Source: Cherax quadricarinatus
Lineage: Eukaryota; Arthropoda; Malacostraca; Decapoda; Parastacidae
Length of the DNA: 64,000 bases
Assembly: GCF_038502225.1 (NCBI RefSeq)
Contig: NW_027195399.1
Span: forward strand, 62,501 to 126,500
Reading direction: 5' to 3'
Both the position numbers and the translations under genes were made by a program. The notes below the pieces were generated by a model. That model did not search any database, was not told the origin of the DNA, and saw nothing but the letters and a program-made list of their open reading frames with translations. Positions 1-11,604 of the stretch are shown here, in pieces; position 1 is the first letter of the stretch; every line of letters begins with the position of its first letter.

Positions 1-2030
1 AGGTGTGTGGGCTACCAGGTGTGTGAGCGTGCTAGCAGGTGTGTGTGTGTGTGAGCGTGCTAGCAGATGTGTGTGTGTGTGAGCCTGCTACCAGCTGTGT
101 GTGTGAGCGTGCTACCAGGTGTGTGTGTGAGCGTGCTACCAGGTGTGTGTGTGAGCATGCTACCAGGTGTGTGTGTGAGCGTGCCACCAGGTGTGTGGGC
201 TACCAGGTGTGTGAGCGTGCTAGCAGGTGTGTGTGTGTGTGAGCGTGCTAGCAGATGTGTGTGTGTGTGAGCCTGCTACCAGCTGTGTGTGTGAGCGTGC
301 TACCAGGTGTGTGTGTGAGCGTGCTACCAGGTGTGTGTGTGAGCATGCTACCAGGTGTGTGTGTGAGAGTGCTACCAGGTGTGTGTGTGAGCGTGCCACC
401 AGGTGTGTGGGCTACCAGGTGTGTGAGCGTGCTAGCAGGTGTGTGTGTGTGAGCGTGCTACCAGGTGTGTGTGTGTGAGCCTGCTACCAGCTGTGTGTGT
501 GAGCGTGCTACCAGGTGTGTGTGTGAGCGTGCTACCAGGTGTGTGTGTGTGAGCCTGCTACCAGGTGTGTATGTGAGCGTGCTACCAGGTGTGTGTGTGA
601 GCGTGCCACCAGGTGTATGCGCTACCAGGTGTGTGAGCGTGCTAGCAGGTGTGTGTGTGTGTGAGCGTGCTAGCAGGTGTGTGTGTGTGAGTGAGCGTGC
701 TAGCAGGTGTGTGTGTGTGTGTGAGCGTGCTAGCAGGTGTGTGTGTGAGCGTGCTAGCAGGTGTGTGTGTGAGCGTGCTAGCAGGTGTGTGTGTGAGCGT
801 GCTAGCAGGTGTGTGTGTGAGCGTGCTACCAGGTGTGTGTGTGAGCGTGCTTGCAGGTGTGTGTGTGAGCGTGCTACCAGGTGTGTGTGTGAGCGTGCTA
901 GCAGGTGTGTGTGTGAGCGTGCTAGCAGGTGTGTGTGTGAGCGTGCTAGCAGGTGTGTGAGCGTGCTACCAGGTGTGTGTGTGAGCGTGCTAGCAGGTGT
1001 GTGTGTGAGCGTGCTAGCAGGTGTGTGTGTGAGCGTGCTAGCAGGTGTGTGTGTGAGCGTGCTAGCAGGTGTGTGTGTGAGCGTGCTACCAGGTGTGTGT
1101 GTGAGCGTGCTAGCAGGTGTGTGTGTGAGCGTGCTAGCAGGTGTGTGTGTGAGCGTGCTACCAGGTGTGTGTGTGAGCGTGCTAGCAGGTGTGTGTGTGA
1201 GCGTGCTAGCAGGTGTGTGTGTGAGCGTGCTACCAGGTGTGTGTGTGAGCGTGCTAGCAGGTGTGTGTGTGAGCGTGCTAGCAGGTGTGTGTGTGAGCGT
1301 CCTACCAGGTGTGTGTGTGAGCGTGCTACCAGGTGTGTGTGTGAGCGTGCTACCAGGTGTGTGTGTGAGCGTGCTACCAGGTGTGTGTGTGAGCGTGCTA
1401 CCAGTTGTGTGTGTGAGCGTGCTACCAGGTGTGTGTGTGAGCGTGCTAGCAGGTGTGTGTGTGTGTGAGCGTGCTACCAGGTGTGTGTGTGAGCGTGCTA
1501 CCAGGTGTGTGTGTGAGCGTGCTACCAGGTGTGTGTGTGAGCGTGCTAGCATGTGTGTGTGTGAGCATGCTACCAGGTGTGTGTGAGCGTGCTAACAGGT
1601 GTGTGTGTGAGCGTGCTCCCAGGTGTGTGTGTGAGCTTGCTGCCAGGTGTGTGTGTGAACGTGCCAGCAGGTGTGTGTGTGTGAGCGTGCTGCCAGGTGT
1701 GTGTGTGAGCGTGCTAGCAGGTGTGTGTGTGAGCGTGAGAGCGGGTGTGTGTGACCGTGCCAGCAGGTGTGTGTGACCGTGCCAGCAGGTGTGTGTGTGA
1801 GCGTGCTACCAGGTGTGTGTGTGAGCGTGCTACCAGGTGTGTGTGTGAGCGTGCTACCAGGTGTGTGTGTGAGCGTGCTATCAGGTGTGTGTGTGAGCGT
1901 GCTACCAGGTGTGTGTGTGAGCGTGCTATCAGGTGTGTGTGTGAGCGTGCTATCAGGTGTGTGTGTGAGCGTGCTACCAGGTGTGTGTGTGGGCGTGCTA
2001 TCAGGTGTGTGTGTGTGAGCGTGCTAGATT
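1..2030 (+). repeat. 24-bp GT-rich minisatellite array
   Basis: About 80 tandem copies of a 24-bp unit made of a GT run followed by GAGCGTGCTAGCAG or GAGCGTGCTACCAG. The array already runs at base 1, so it extends beyond the window. The first ~650 bases show a longer internal period in which a block with GGGCTACCAG and a lengthened GT run recurs about every 190-210 bases. The middle is very uniform and the last ~400 bases are more variable (CCAGCAG, CTATCAG). The unit is a multiple of three without stops, so long frames exist on both strands. They are low-complexity and I do not regard them as genes. Confidence 0.95.
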
Positions 2031-2145
2031 GGTAAGTGGAGACAAGTAGTTGTTTTCAACTTGGAGAATTGTTGAAGTAGGAACAAGGAAAAAATTACGA
2101 TAACATTCATAGGAAACTGAAGGTGAATCCTGTAGTTTAGAAATA

Positions 2146-3392
2146 CAGTGTGTGAACTGTGGTAGGTGCTGGCGATGTTATACTTCACAGTGTGTGAACT
2201 GTGGTAGGTGCTGGCGATGTTATACTTCACAGTGTGTGAACTGTGGTAGGTGCTGGCGATGTTATACTTCACAGTGTGTGAACTGTGGTAGTTGCTGGCG
2301 ATGTTACACTTCACAGTGTCTGAACTGTGGTAGTTGCTGGCGATGTTACACTTCACAGTGTCTGAACTGTGGTAGTTGCTGGCGATGTTACACTTCACAG
2401 TGTCTGAACTGTGGTAGGTGCTGGCGATGTTACACTTCACAGTGTCTGAACTGTGGTAGTTGCTGGCGATGTTACACTTCACAGTGTCTGAACTGTGGTA
2501 GTTGCTGGCGATGTTACACTTCACAGTGTCTGAACTGTGGTAGGTGCTGGCGATGTTACACTTCACAGTGTCTGAACTGTGGTAGTTGCTGGCGATGTTA
2601 CACTTCACAGTGTCTGAACTGTGGTAGTTGCTGGCGATGTTACACTTCACAGTGTCTGAACTGTGGTAGTTGCTGGCGATGTTACACTTCACAGTGTCTG
2701 AACTGTGGTAGTTGCTGGCGATGTTACACTTCACAGTGTCTGAACTGTGGTAGGTGCTGGCGATGTTACACTTCACAGTGTCTGAACTGTGGTAGTTGCT
2801 GGCGATGTTACACTTCACAGTGTCTGAACTGTGGTAGTTGCTGGCGATGTTACACTTCACAGTGTCTGAACTGTGGTAGGTGCTGGCGATGTTACACTTC
2901 ACAGTGTCTGAACTGTGGTAGTTGCTGGCGATGTTACACTTCACAGTGTCTGAACTGTGGTAGTTGCTGGCGATGTTACACTTCACAGTGTCTGAACTGT
3001 GGTAGTTGCTGGCGATGTTACACTTCACAGTGTCTGAACTGTGGTAGTTGCTGGCGATGTTACACTTCACAGTGTCTGAACTGTGGTAGTTGCTGGCGAT
3101 GTTACACTTCACAGTGTCTGAACTGTGGTAGGTGCTGGCGATGTTACACTTCACAGTGTCTGAACTGTGGTAGGTGCTGGCGATGTTACACTTCACAGTG
3201 TCTGAACTGTGGTAGTTGCTGGCGATGTTACACTTCACAGTGTCTGAACTGTGGTAGGTCCTGGCGATGTTACACTTCACAGTGTCTGAACTGTGGTAGT
3301 TGCTGGCGATGTTACACTTCACAGTGTCTGAACTGTGGTAGGTGCTGGCGATGTTACACTTCACAGTGTCTGAACTGTGGTAGGTGCTGGCG
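2146..3392 (+). repeat. 42-bp minisatellite array
   Basis: About 30 head-to-tail copies of a 42-bp unit containing CTGTGGTAGTTGCTGGCGAT then GTTACACTTCACAGTGT. Variants are point changes: TAGG or TAGT in the middle, GTGTGTGAA in the first copies against GTGTCTGAA later. The first three copies have TATACTTC and form a distinct subgroup at the edge, a pattern expected of unequal exchange. Both strands are open because 42 is divisible by three. The plus frame gives a 14-residue Cys-rich repeat, but there is no start context, signal peptide or flanking exon. Confidence 0.95.
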
Positions 3393-4161
3393 AAATGGTA
3401 AAACAAATATCAGATTTTTTTTTATTTTGGAAAGTGGTTGTGGAAACTACAACCAGCTAACAAACATTGAATGAGTTAAATGATTAGTTGCAATCATTTA
3501 GTTTACTATGTAGATGGTTAGTATTAATTTGTACAGATGATGTTCAATCAGCGGTGAGTCAGGTAAATCATTCGTGACATTAGTAGGTAAAACAAATATT
3601 TTAACTTGCGTTTTGCAACATGAATCGTTGATTGCAATAATACTAGAACATGAACATAGCAATAATAACAGACGAAGCTGAAAACTCAAATCACAGTTAT
3701 ATGAAATATTTCTGACTAACTTGGATCATAATACATTAACCTGACTTGACCTTCAGACAGAACTAAGACGGATATCAAAAAAGGGAAAGTGCTAATTCGT
3801 GTATATTAACTGAGAAATGAAAAGATTTTTATATTGCCTTTGAATATAAGCACCAATTTTGCCAGATGTAAATGAGCAGTGTCAAAGGAGATGTAAATAT
3901 GTTATATGTAGAATTGTCAGTGAACTGTGTGTAAGGTGATACTAGTCATGTGTAATGTAATCAGCTACGTGAGTGAAGTGAAGGGATATGTAAATAAACT
4001 GACTGTCATAACTGAGCTGAGCTTTGTTATGTTCATTGATAAATGAACTAAGAAAAAATAATGTAAATGAGGTGTAGAGACATGCAAATGAGCTACGTGA
4101 AGAGAGATGTAAATGTATATTGGAAAGTGCAAATAAACTGAGTAAGGTTATGCTTAGGAAA

Positions 4162-4270
4162 TGTAAATGAGGTGTGAGGAGGGAGGAGTAAATTAGGTGT
4201 GAGGAGAGAGGAGTAAATGAGGTGTGAGGAGAGAGGAGTAAATGAGAAGTGTGAGGAGAGGAGTTATATT
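4162..4270 (+). repeat. 26-bp purine-rich short tandem repeat
   Basis: About four imperfect copies of a 26-bp unit containing AAATGAGGTGTGAGGAGA. The last copy is degenerate. Confidence 0.75.
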
Positions 4271-4451
4271 AAGTGTGACGAAGGAGTGAATTGTAAGTTG
4301 TGGCTGAGTAGGGAAACTTTTATTTAGGCTAATGTGAAGTAAGAAATGTTAAAGGAAGAGACGGACAGACAGCCACCAGCCTGGAAAAGACAGACAGCAG
4401 AAGCTGTTTGTTGAGAACTATGTGGGACATCACATGTCACATTAACCAGGT

Positions 4452-4710
4452 TATTTCACGGCACCTCTCTGATTTTCCTCAAAACTTGCACACTTTCAGA
4501 TCTCAGTGTGAAAATGAGATTGGTTTTGGTCTCAGGTCTGTAGGTCAGACAGTTCCTAAGACACAGGTAACTGAACTTTGAACAAAAGGTCATTTTTGGC
4601 ATGTGAAATTTTGAAATGAAATATCTCAGTTTGTATGGGTCCTACAGAGCTATTAACCATACCATTTTGAAACTAAAGAATACATCTAAAACATTTATCT
4701 ATGCCATTTT
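4452..4710 (+). repeat. unnamed dispersed repeat, copy 1
   Basis: This segment begins near TTTCACGGCACCTCT and resembles the reverse complement of 6560-6735. Matching words in the same order are CGGCACCTCT, AAAATGAGAT, AAAAGGTCATTTT and AAATATCTC. The two copies are clearly diverged. No protein is encoded. Confidence 0.5.
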
Positions 4711-5087
4711 TGACCTCAGAGGTCAATCAAAACACTGACATTTTTTGTGAACTTTGATCCGAAAAATTTCAAAACGCACAACATATTTTTTCGCACCACT
4801 AAACATGGATCACTCTACACGACTACTTAATACTGAAACAAGAATTATCGTGTTTTTTTTTTAATTAAATTTCATCCCACATCCATTTTAGTAAACCTAC
4901 TGGGACCATTATGGCCAGAATAGCCAGAAAAACTTAGTTTCATTAGACTTTATTTTCTGGCATTTAGTATTCATGAATCCTTCAGAAACAAGAAGGTCTT
5001 TCCCTAATGTGAAATGTGTCCTCAGTCTTCCCTCAGACAGCCACACAAGTCACCTACCAGATGAGAAGACAGTAATATAATTTACTG

Positions 5088-5175
5088 TAGCCAGCTGGTC
5101 CGGTGGCTAACGCGACGGTCTGGAGTTTTGTGACTCTGATCGCGGGTTCTAACCCCACCCGTGGTAGGGTTTGTT
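5088..5175 (+). mobile_element. tRNA-derived SINE head, copy 1
   Basis: A tRNA-like segment with the A-box region TGGTCCGGTGGCTAACGCG, an anticodon-arm-like hairpin (GGAGT-loop-ACTCT) and a B box GGTTCTAACCC at 5145-5155. The loop has six bases, so it is not a good functional tRNA. The same head occurs at 41.5 kb, also followed by GGTTTGTTT, which marks a dispersed SINE family rather than a tRNA gene. Confidence 0.65.
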
Positions 5176-5601
5176 TCAGAGAGCAATATTTTTCGAAAAT
5201 GTTTACTTTCAAACGGCACAAATGGTAAAAATATGGGAAATTTCACTATTCAAAATTGGCTAAAATGGCTGATTTCATTTAAATGAAATTTATGACAGAA
5301 CATTATCCTATATAATTTTACATAAAGGACAATATGAGTTTGTATTTGTCTGCTCACATCTGGAGAACCATTGTCGATAATTTTTTAAGTGTTATCACTG
5401 CTAAGACGTTTCCCAAACTGTGGGTTTAGCCCTGAAAGTTCCGCTTTCTCTCTCATCAATATATCAATATATTTGCTTCCTTAGCCATGTAATATGTTAA
5501 ATTCATCCATAATTTTTTTTCTACTCCAGGATTTCGGCAGGATGCTGAGAATGTTCAGTTGTTCACTTCAGTTCGTCATTTCATTGATTTTTTCTTTTAG
5601 A

Positions 5602-5656
5602 TGTGCCGCGGGGGCGTTGACCCCCGGAACTCTCTCCAGGTAAACTCCAGGTAAAC
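5602..5656 (+). repeat. orphan 3' tail of LINE family at 40-43 kb
   Basis: The stretch GCCGCGGGGGCGTTGACCCC and the following CTCTCCAGG-rich end match the 3' ends of the LINE copies at about 40960 and 42985. Only about 50 bases are present, so this is a severely 5'-truncated copy or a SINE sharing that tail. Confidence 0.6.
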
Positions 5657-5710
5657 TGGATCAGAATGATTGTTCAGTTGCCATTTCGAGTTTTCGTTTT
5701 GTTGCTGCTT

Positions 5711-5757
5711 TCACCTCCGTAAACTTCACCTCCGTAAACTTCACCTCCGTAAACTTC
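5711..5757 (+). repeat. 15-bp tandem repeat, three copies
   Basis: Three copies of CACCTCCGTAAACTT in a row. Confidence 0.85.
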
Positions 5758-5867
5758 AGCTTTGAATGATGTGGGCTCTTAGATATTTTTTTACAGGCGT
5801 TTCATCAATTGTGGCCATTAATTATTAATGTTTCTAGATTCCATCTCCATATCGACCAGTTGGTCAG

Positions 5868-5935
5868 CTTTGGATTCTACATTATAATCATGGGGAGCGC
5901 TAAACCCGTAGGATTATACAGCGCCTAATTCAGGC
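5868..5935 (+). repeat. dispersed motif with GGGGAGCGCTAAACCCGTAG
   Basis: A short segment around GGGGAGCGCTAAACCCGTAG followed by GATTATACAGCGCC. I recall it as a frequent interspersed motif in decapod DNA, which is memory rather than a search result. No coding capacity. Confidence 0.4.
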
Positions 5936-6559
5936 TTAATTCAGGGAACTGAACCAAGGATCCAAGTCCTTAGATCAAGAGCCCCTCACCAGCGTCAAGG
6001 AACCTCCCTTGATGAGAGCTCTGGAATCTTCATCTGAATGGCTACTCGAAGTAGTGGACTCCATGGGTGTATCTTTTGCTAACATTTTACTACACACCAG
6101 ACAGACTTTACGCTGTATGAACAGACTGAAATGTGGGTTTTCTATCGAATTCTTAGTTATTGGGTGAATTGGCCTTGAAATTTTTTTCTTGTGCCGTTGA
6201 TTGGGGTCACAGCAATATCGTCTAACAGAGTGTACAATGTGGAGCAAATGAAATTTTGGTTAATTGATACGAAATTCTCACCAAAGAACCTCTGGTCTAA
6301 ATATATCAACTATACATTAATACATTGTCATATTTTACACAACTAGTCAATTCAGTTCTATACTAGTTGAAAAAAGACTCAGCCTCTAGGAGCAAACACT
6401 CAAACAACATCTGTTTCCCTACTCTAATGGTCCTAGAGATATGGTCCGGCAAATGTCAAAGGTGAAAACAGCGTTGAGCAGGTTTGCTAAAGTAGATGTG
6501 GCATCTGATCTGATTAAAAAACCCATGACAATTCTTGTTACTCTGTACGTACCATACAA

Positions 6560-6735
6560 GCGGAGATATTTAAATTTCAAAGTTACACATCACCTGCTTA
6601 AAATGACCTTTTGGTCAAAGGTCTTGTATCTCAGAAACAGTTTCACTTACAGACTTAGTACAAAACTGATCTCATTTTCTCAATGAAATTTGTGTGCTAA
6701 TTCCGAAGAAACTCGGAGAGGTGCCGTGAAAAAAA
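6560..6735 (-). repeat. unnamed dispersed repeat, copy 2 (inverted)
   Basis: Read on the minus strand this matches 4452-4710 in order: CACGGCACCTCT, AAAATGAGAT, AAAAGGTCATTTT, ATATCTC. With copy 1 it forms a diverged inverted pair about 2 kb apart. Confidence 0.5.
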
Positions 6736-6784
6736 TGCAAAATTTTGGTTGAACTTATATGAATGTTTGTTGTACTTCTGACAA

Positions 6785-6990
6785 TATTAAGAATTATCGT
6801 GGCTATATTAAGGATTATCGTGACTATATTAAGAATTATCGTGGCTATATTAAGGATTATCGTGGCTATATTAAGGATTATCGTGGCTATATTAAAGATT
6901 TTCGTGGCATATTAAGGATTATCGTGGTTATATTAAAGATTATCGTGGCTATTTTAAGGATTATCGTGGCTATGTTAAGGATTATCGTTA
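6785..6990 (+). repeat. 21-bp minisatellite
   Basis: About ten copies of a 21-bp unit containing GGATTATCGTGGCTATATT. One copy has lost bases near 6905, shifting the apparent frame. Confidence 0.9.
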
Positions 6991-7544
6991 AATATCTAGG
7001 TGTGTGTCATGGGTAGAAGTCTCCCCAATTTCTAATCCCTCCTGCAACTTCGGGCATGAAAACAGTTGGGGGGGGGATATAACTCATCATGGAAAAATGG
7101 CATTAAAATTTGTAGGAGAGCTGGAAGTAGGTTGAAGACGTTCTGCAACTACCTCGATTAACTTAGAACTCTTTATATCTTAAACTGCTGGTGTTACTTT
7201 ACGAACACTCAGAACTGTCTGCACCAGTAGTGCTGCTTCTGGTTATCATCGATTGTGATGAGATCAAAAATCTTTATTTCTATCACCACTACAATTATTG
7301 ACTTGGTTACATTGTCAACTGAGCGTCCTGATGCAGTCGCTGTTCAGAAGTTAGAAATCTAAGTACAGTCTTTCCTATCTTCTGTATGCGTGTGACGGTC
7401 TGCCTGGGTTTAGTGAGCGGTTGAGTGAGGCAACTAGTGTCCTTGGTAATATCTTGCTCTCTACATATACCCAATACCTTTCCGGTCATTATAACTAATT
7501 ACATTTTCTGATACGTAAAACAACTTTGGCTGATCCAGGACTCG
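6991..7544. other. non-coding stretch, nothing recognised
   Basis: Unique-looking sequence with one run of nine G at about 7068. No frame, RNA gene or repeat was recognised. Confidence 0.5.
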
Positions 7545-8411
7545 TTACTTTTTTTTTATTTTATTTAAAAACAGTCCAGCATTACATAATTCCGGAATAT
7601 AAATAAACATAAAAAGATAACAACATAAAGTTCTAAGAACCATATGGCTCTATAACCACTCTGAAAAATGGAAATATACAGTACTAACCTATCATATATA
7701 ACTTTAAAACAACGTTAACATACCCATATGAGGAATTTACTTGAGCCTAACATTTAACAAAGGCTCAAAACAATATTAAAAGGGTGACACAAAAGAACAA
7801 ACTGATTTTCACAAAAAAAAAAAAGGAATACCCATGCATATGCACACATGTACACAAACAAAACAGTATATAAAAATATTTTAATCTACAAAAATCAAAC
7901 ACATATCATGATCCCATAACCTATAATAAACATAACCAATTACATATACCATTGAAAGCATATGACTCAAGAATCGGGTCATTACAAGACAGGAACACCT
8001 CCAAATACATGACAAAACCTTCGGGGTTGCTCTTTCTTTCATTACACAAAAGTAACAATAACTATCAATGAGCTCTCAAAGCTCCACAACCACACATCCA
8101 TGACAACCAGGAAACACAATCCATACCAACATTCACCACACTCTCATGCCCCCTCCCCCAGGAGACGAGCCCGCTGTTGCCCACTGACTTACACTCAACC
8201 AATTTAAATCCCTAAAATAAAAAGAACCTTACCCTTCGTACATTCATATTCATTCACAGATTCACGAGGATTTCTAACGTTAGCCTCCTATATCCTTCCG
8301 AAAATACCTGATCCCACCTCTTCCCGTACAACTCCCGGTTACGACACATCGTACGATAAAACGTTATCGCAAGAACGCGCCTTCACACCTCACTAACCCC
8401 TTTCCCCCTCA
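7545..8411 (-). other. 3' UTR of LINE copy A
   Basis: AT-rich, ORF-free sequence between the end of ORF2 and the A-rich terminus. Read on the minus strand it ends in a T/A-rich polyadenylation-like sequence. Confidence 0.55.
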
Positions 8412-11400
8412 TCACCCACGATATGTAGATATAATCCACCATGTCTCTTCTAAACCACCCATGTCAAGACTTAAACCACGCAGAACCGCCACCACCCTCC
8501 CTCCCACCCTCTGTACTAACCTACCTAACCAACCCCTGACGTCTTTTAACCCTTCACAAAAATAAACTACATGGAATGCCGTGTCGTCCCCTCCACAAAA
8601 CCACACCCCCCTCCCTCTACTACTCTCCTGGTTCTTAGTATGGCCCCTGACGGCAAAATACCGAGCAAAAAACGAAACAACGTCACGCACCCTAGGAATA
8701 ATTTCATCATGCTAAATCTATACCAAATGTTTCTCCACGAGTACATGGGGAACAAACCCTCAACAGAGGCAACACACTTACCCACCAGTAACCTACACAA
8801 AACCCATATTCTAATGTTTCTCCGTTCCCTAACCAACAACAAGGCCCGTAGAACAATTTCACATTCCCTCAATTCAACGCTTCCATACCACTTCTTCAAC
8901 CTCATGTATACCTGTTCTATATTTCCCGCCATCACGCCCACACGCAATACCTCCCACTTAAGAAACACACATTTAGCCCTCCGTCTTAGATCCATCAATC
9001 CCAACCCACCCTGGCACACCGGTAACATAACAACATCTCTTCTTAACCAATCACAACTTGATCCCCACAAAAATTTGAACACCCTTCTTAAAATCCCCGC
9101 AATCGGCGTCGCTGTAATCGGGAACACAGCCGCAACATGCCAAACCTTACTACACAATAAAGCATTTACGACAATCACACGTTGGGCCAGAGTGAGATGC
9201 TGGGGCCTCAAAACACCCAGACGTCCCACGATCCTTCCTAACAACCTATCCGAGTTTTCCTCAAGCGCCACATCCATGTCATCCTTGTATATAATACCAC
9301 AAATCTTTAGTGACACCGCACACTTTTTAACAACATTACAACTCACCTTCCCCCCCCCCTTTCCAAGTGCCCAACCCCATGATCGTTGACTTCTCACTGT
9401 TTACCTTCATACCCGTGGCACGTTCAAACACTTGCACAACATCTTCCAATACTTTCATAGATATCCTTTCACGAACTAGAAAAGTCGTATCTACATAACC
9501 TATTAATCCAGGCCAAAGCGTTCCTCCCTCAACCCCACCCTCACCCCGGGTACTGACGGTACGTTCAACCATTCTATAAAAGGGGTCCTGAAAACACGCA
9601 AATAAGATCTGTGACATGGGACACCCCTGCCTGAGACCTCTACCCATCGCAAATTCCCTCCCCATACAACCATTTATTTGTACCCTCATTTATGCTCCCC
9701 TATACAGCGTATTTACCCAGTCAACTATTTCTTCCCCATAACCTTGTCTCCTAAGTATAACCTGCAGTGCACGCCTTTCCACTCTATCATAGGCTGCCTG
9801 CCAGTCCAAAGCCAGTAAAGCGGCCCCGTCCCCTCCTTTTGACTCCACAAAACTTCTCAGAATCCCGTGTCCTTCAATCATCCACCTTCCGGACAGCCAA
9901 AACTGCGACTTCGAAACGACCCTCCCCACTACACATTTAACAGTATTACCTAAATTTTTTGCAAAAACCTTATAGTCCGCACATAGCAATGATACTGCCC
10001 GATACTCCTAAAGGGTGGGCTGCCCCTTACCTTTCGGGACCAGCACCACAACTGCTGTAGTTTGCTTATCTCCCAATTTACCCTTCTCCTTCATACAATT
10101 AAATAACCTAACCATGAAATTTCCTATCAGCGCCCAATGCTGTAAATAAAATTCCACCATCAATACCCGGGGCTTTTCCCTTCCTTGTGTATTGTGTAAT
10201 CTCTATTTCCTCTGAAGTAATAACCCCACCCAAAGCCGACCTATCACTATTACCCAAATTGCACGTTGCATATGTACACACCCTGTCTAACTCCACGTCA
10301 CCCACACCCCCACTTGTCCAGTACTTTTCATACCACATATCCGCATATGCACTCATACCTTTCGTATTTCTTATCTCCTTCCCTGCTCTATAGATCCCCA
10401 TCGTCTCATTTACCTCTAATCTCGGGATAGCCGTCAGCGCCTGCCTTTGCTCTTGATGTCGCAACACACACGCTGACGCTGACGGTTTGTCCCCCACAAA
10501 ACTTCTTCTAACCCTGCTTGCACCTTTACCGCTTGAAACCGATCATTTTGTAACGTTCGCAATCTCTCTTTTATGTCAACTATTTCGTCCATGGGACAAA
10601 CACTACCAACCATCCCCTGCCCATAACAACCTCTTAATCGGTCCTCTAAATAATTCGCAAGCCCATATTTTAAATTATTTATACGTTTAACCTCCCTCAC
10701 ATAATACTTTCTGATCCTTTCTTTGGCCTCATAATCCCACCATGTTACAATGTCATCCACCTCCTGAGCTTCCTTATAAAGCTCTTTCCATAGAATAGAA
10801 AAGCCCTTCGAACCTTCTTCATCACTCAGCACACTAATGTTCAATTTCCAGTAAGTCCTATATATATTTCCGCCAGCTCCTCCCACTCTACTTCCACCAC
10901 TACTGCCCTATGATCCGACATAGCCGCCTCAACGGTATTAAGATTTTACAACAACCCCTTGAGAAAGATACACTTTAACCTCGCTGCATATTCCCTCCTA
11001 ACAAAAGTATGTTCTGTTTCCCACACCCCCCCAAACGCATCACGTAACCTAATGTCCCTCAGCAAATCCCTGAAAGTTACAGACATATGTCCTGCCCCTT
11101 TTGGTTCTATGTCAGCCGCCCTAATAATGCAGCTCCAGTCACCCCCACTATTGCTACTTCCGGAAGTGTACGCAAGAAATAGACAAGATCCTCGCACACA
11201 ATCCTTCCTTACCTGCATCCTATTCTCCACAGGCGCATACACACTCACAAAAGATACACGCTTACCCATCCACGACCCATCCACACGCAACACCCTGCCC
11301 CCCTCACTTCTCTGCAAAACAAACGGGCTCGTCTTCTTTATTAAAATACCCACACCACTTGATAACCTGCTACCTCTAACACTCTACCCTCCTTGAAATT

Positions 11401-11440
11401 ATGTTCCTGGAGGAACACAACATCCACTCTATATTTATTA
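8412..11440 (-). pseudogene. LINE copy A ORF2: endonuclease-reverse transcriptase, broken
   Basis: Decayed EN-RT polyprotein in at least six frame pieces. EN lies at about 11440-10946 (SVYAPVENR, a GDWSCI-like motif, HTFVRREYAARL). The linker region is at 10886-10434. RT covers 10497-8567: the palm motif with LDWQAAYDRVE is at 9690-9989, and RQGCPMSQILFACFQDPF with GYVDTTFLV is at 9336-9689. The usual YVDD is YVDT here, so a catalytic Asp is lost. The C-terminal region has HGILPSGA-like FLLGILPSGA and a CX4-5H...C motif near 8600. Pieces 9690-9989 and 9336-9689 abut at a stop. The copy cannot make a full-length enzyme. Confidence 0.8.
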
Positions 11441-11604
11441 AGAAACATACTCAACCATTCTCTCTTTATTCTGCTACACCGAAGGCCTTTTAAATTTTCC
11501 ACCCCTGCCTCTTCTCCTCACTCTTTTCACCACTAGAATTAGTATTTATGTATGTTATCTTCACAATACCTTCTTTCCTCCCTCCCTTCTTCCAATGTCT
11601 CCTA

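Larger units (their letters stand above)
3393..5087. other. non-coding stretch, no gene seen
   Basis: AT-rich DNA with scattered ATGTAAAT-like words between 3.8 and 4.2 kb. It holds a short 26-bp minisatellite and one member of a dispersed repeat pair, listed separately. No frame here looks like protein. Confidence 0.6.
5176..6559. other. non-coding stretch with short repeat relics
   Basis: No gene recognised. It contains a LINE-tail copy, a threefold 15-bp repeat and a short dispersed motif, listed separately. Short open frames at 5975-6247 and 6441-6686 have no recognisable protein character. Confidence 0.5.

Noticed and set aside
458..1586. Long frames on both strands in the 24-bp array
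   Set aside because: The unit is divisible by three and lacks stops, so frames are open by arithmetic. There is no start context, signal or exon structure.
1..2030. Telomeric or subtelomeric repeat
   Set aside because: The unit is not TTAGG or a simple variant, and retroelement-rich sequence follows.
2024..3474. 440- and 460-codon frames, one giving a Cys-rich repeat protein resembling a metal-binding or keratin-associated protein
   Set aside because: Both strands are open over the same 42-bp array, which no real gene needs. Variants show no bias toward synonymous changes that I can see.
8571..9389. 272-codon plus-strand frame
   Set aside because: Antisense shadow of the LINE copy A RT; no recognisable domain on the plus strand.
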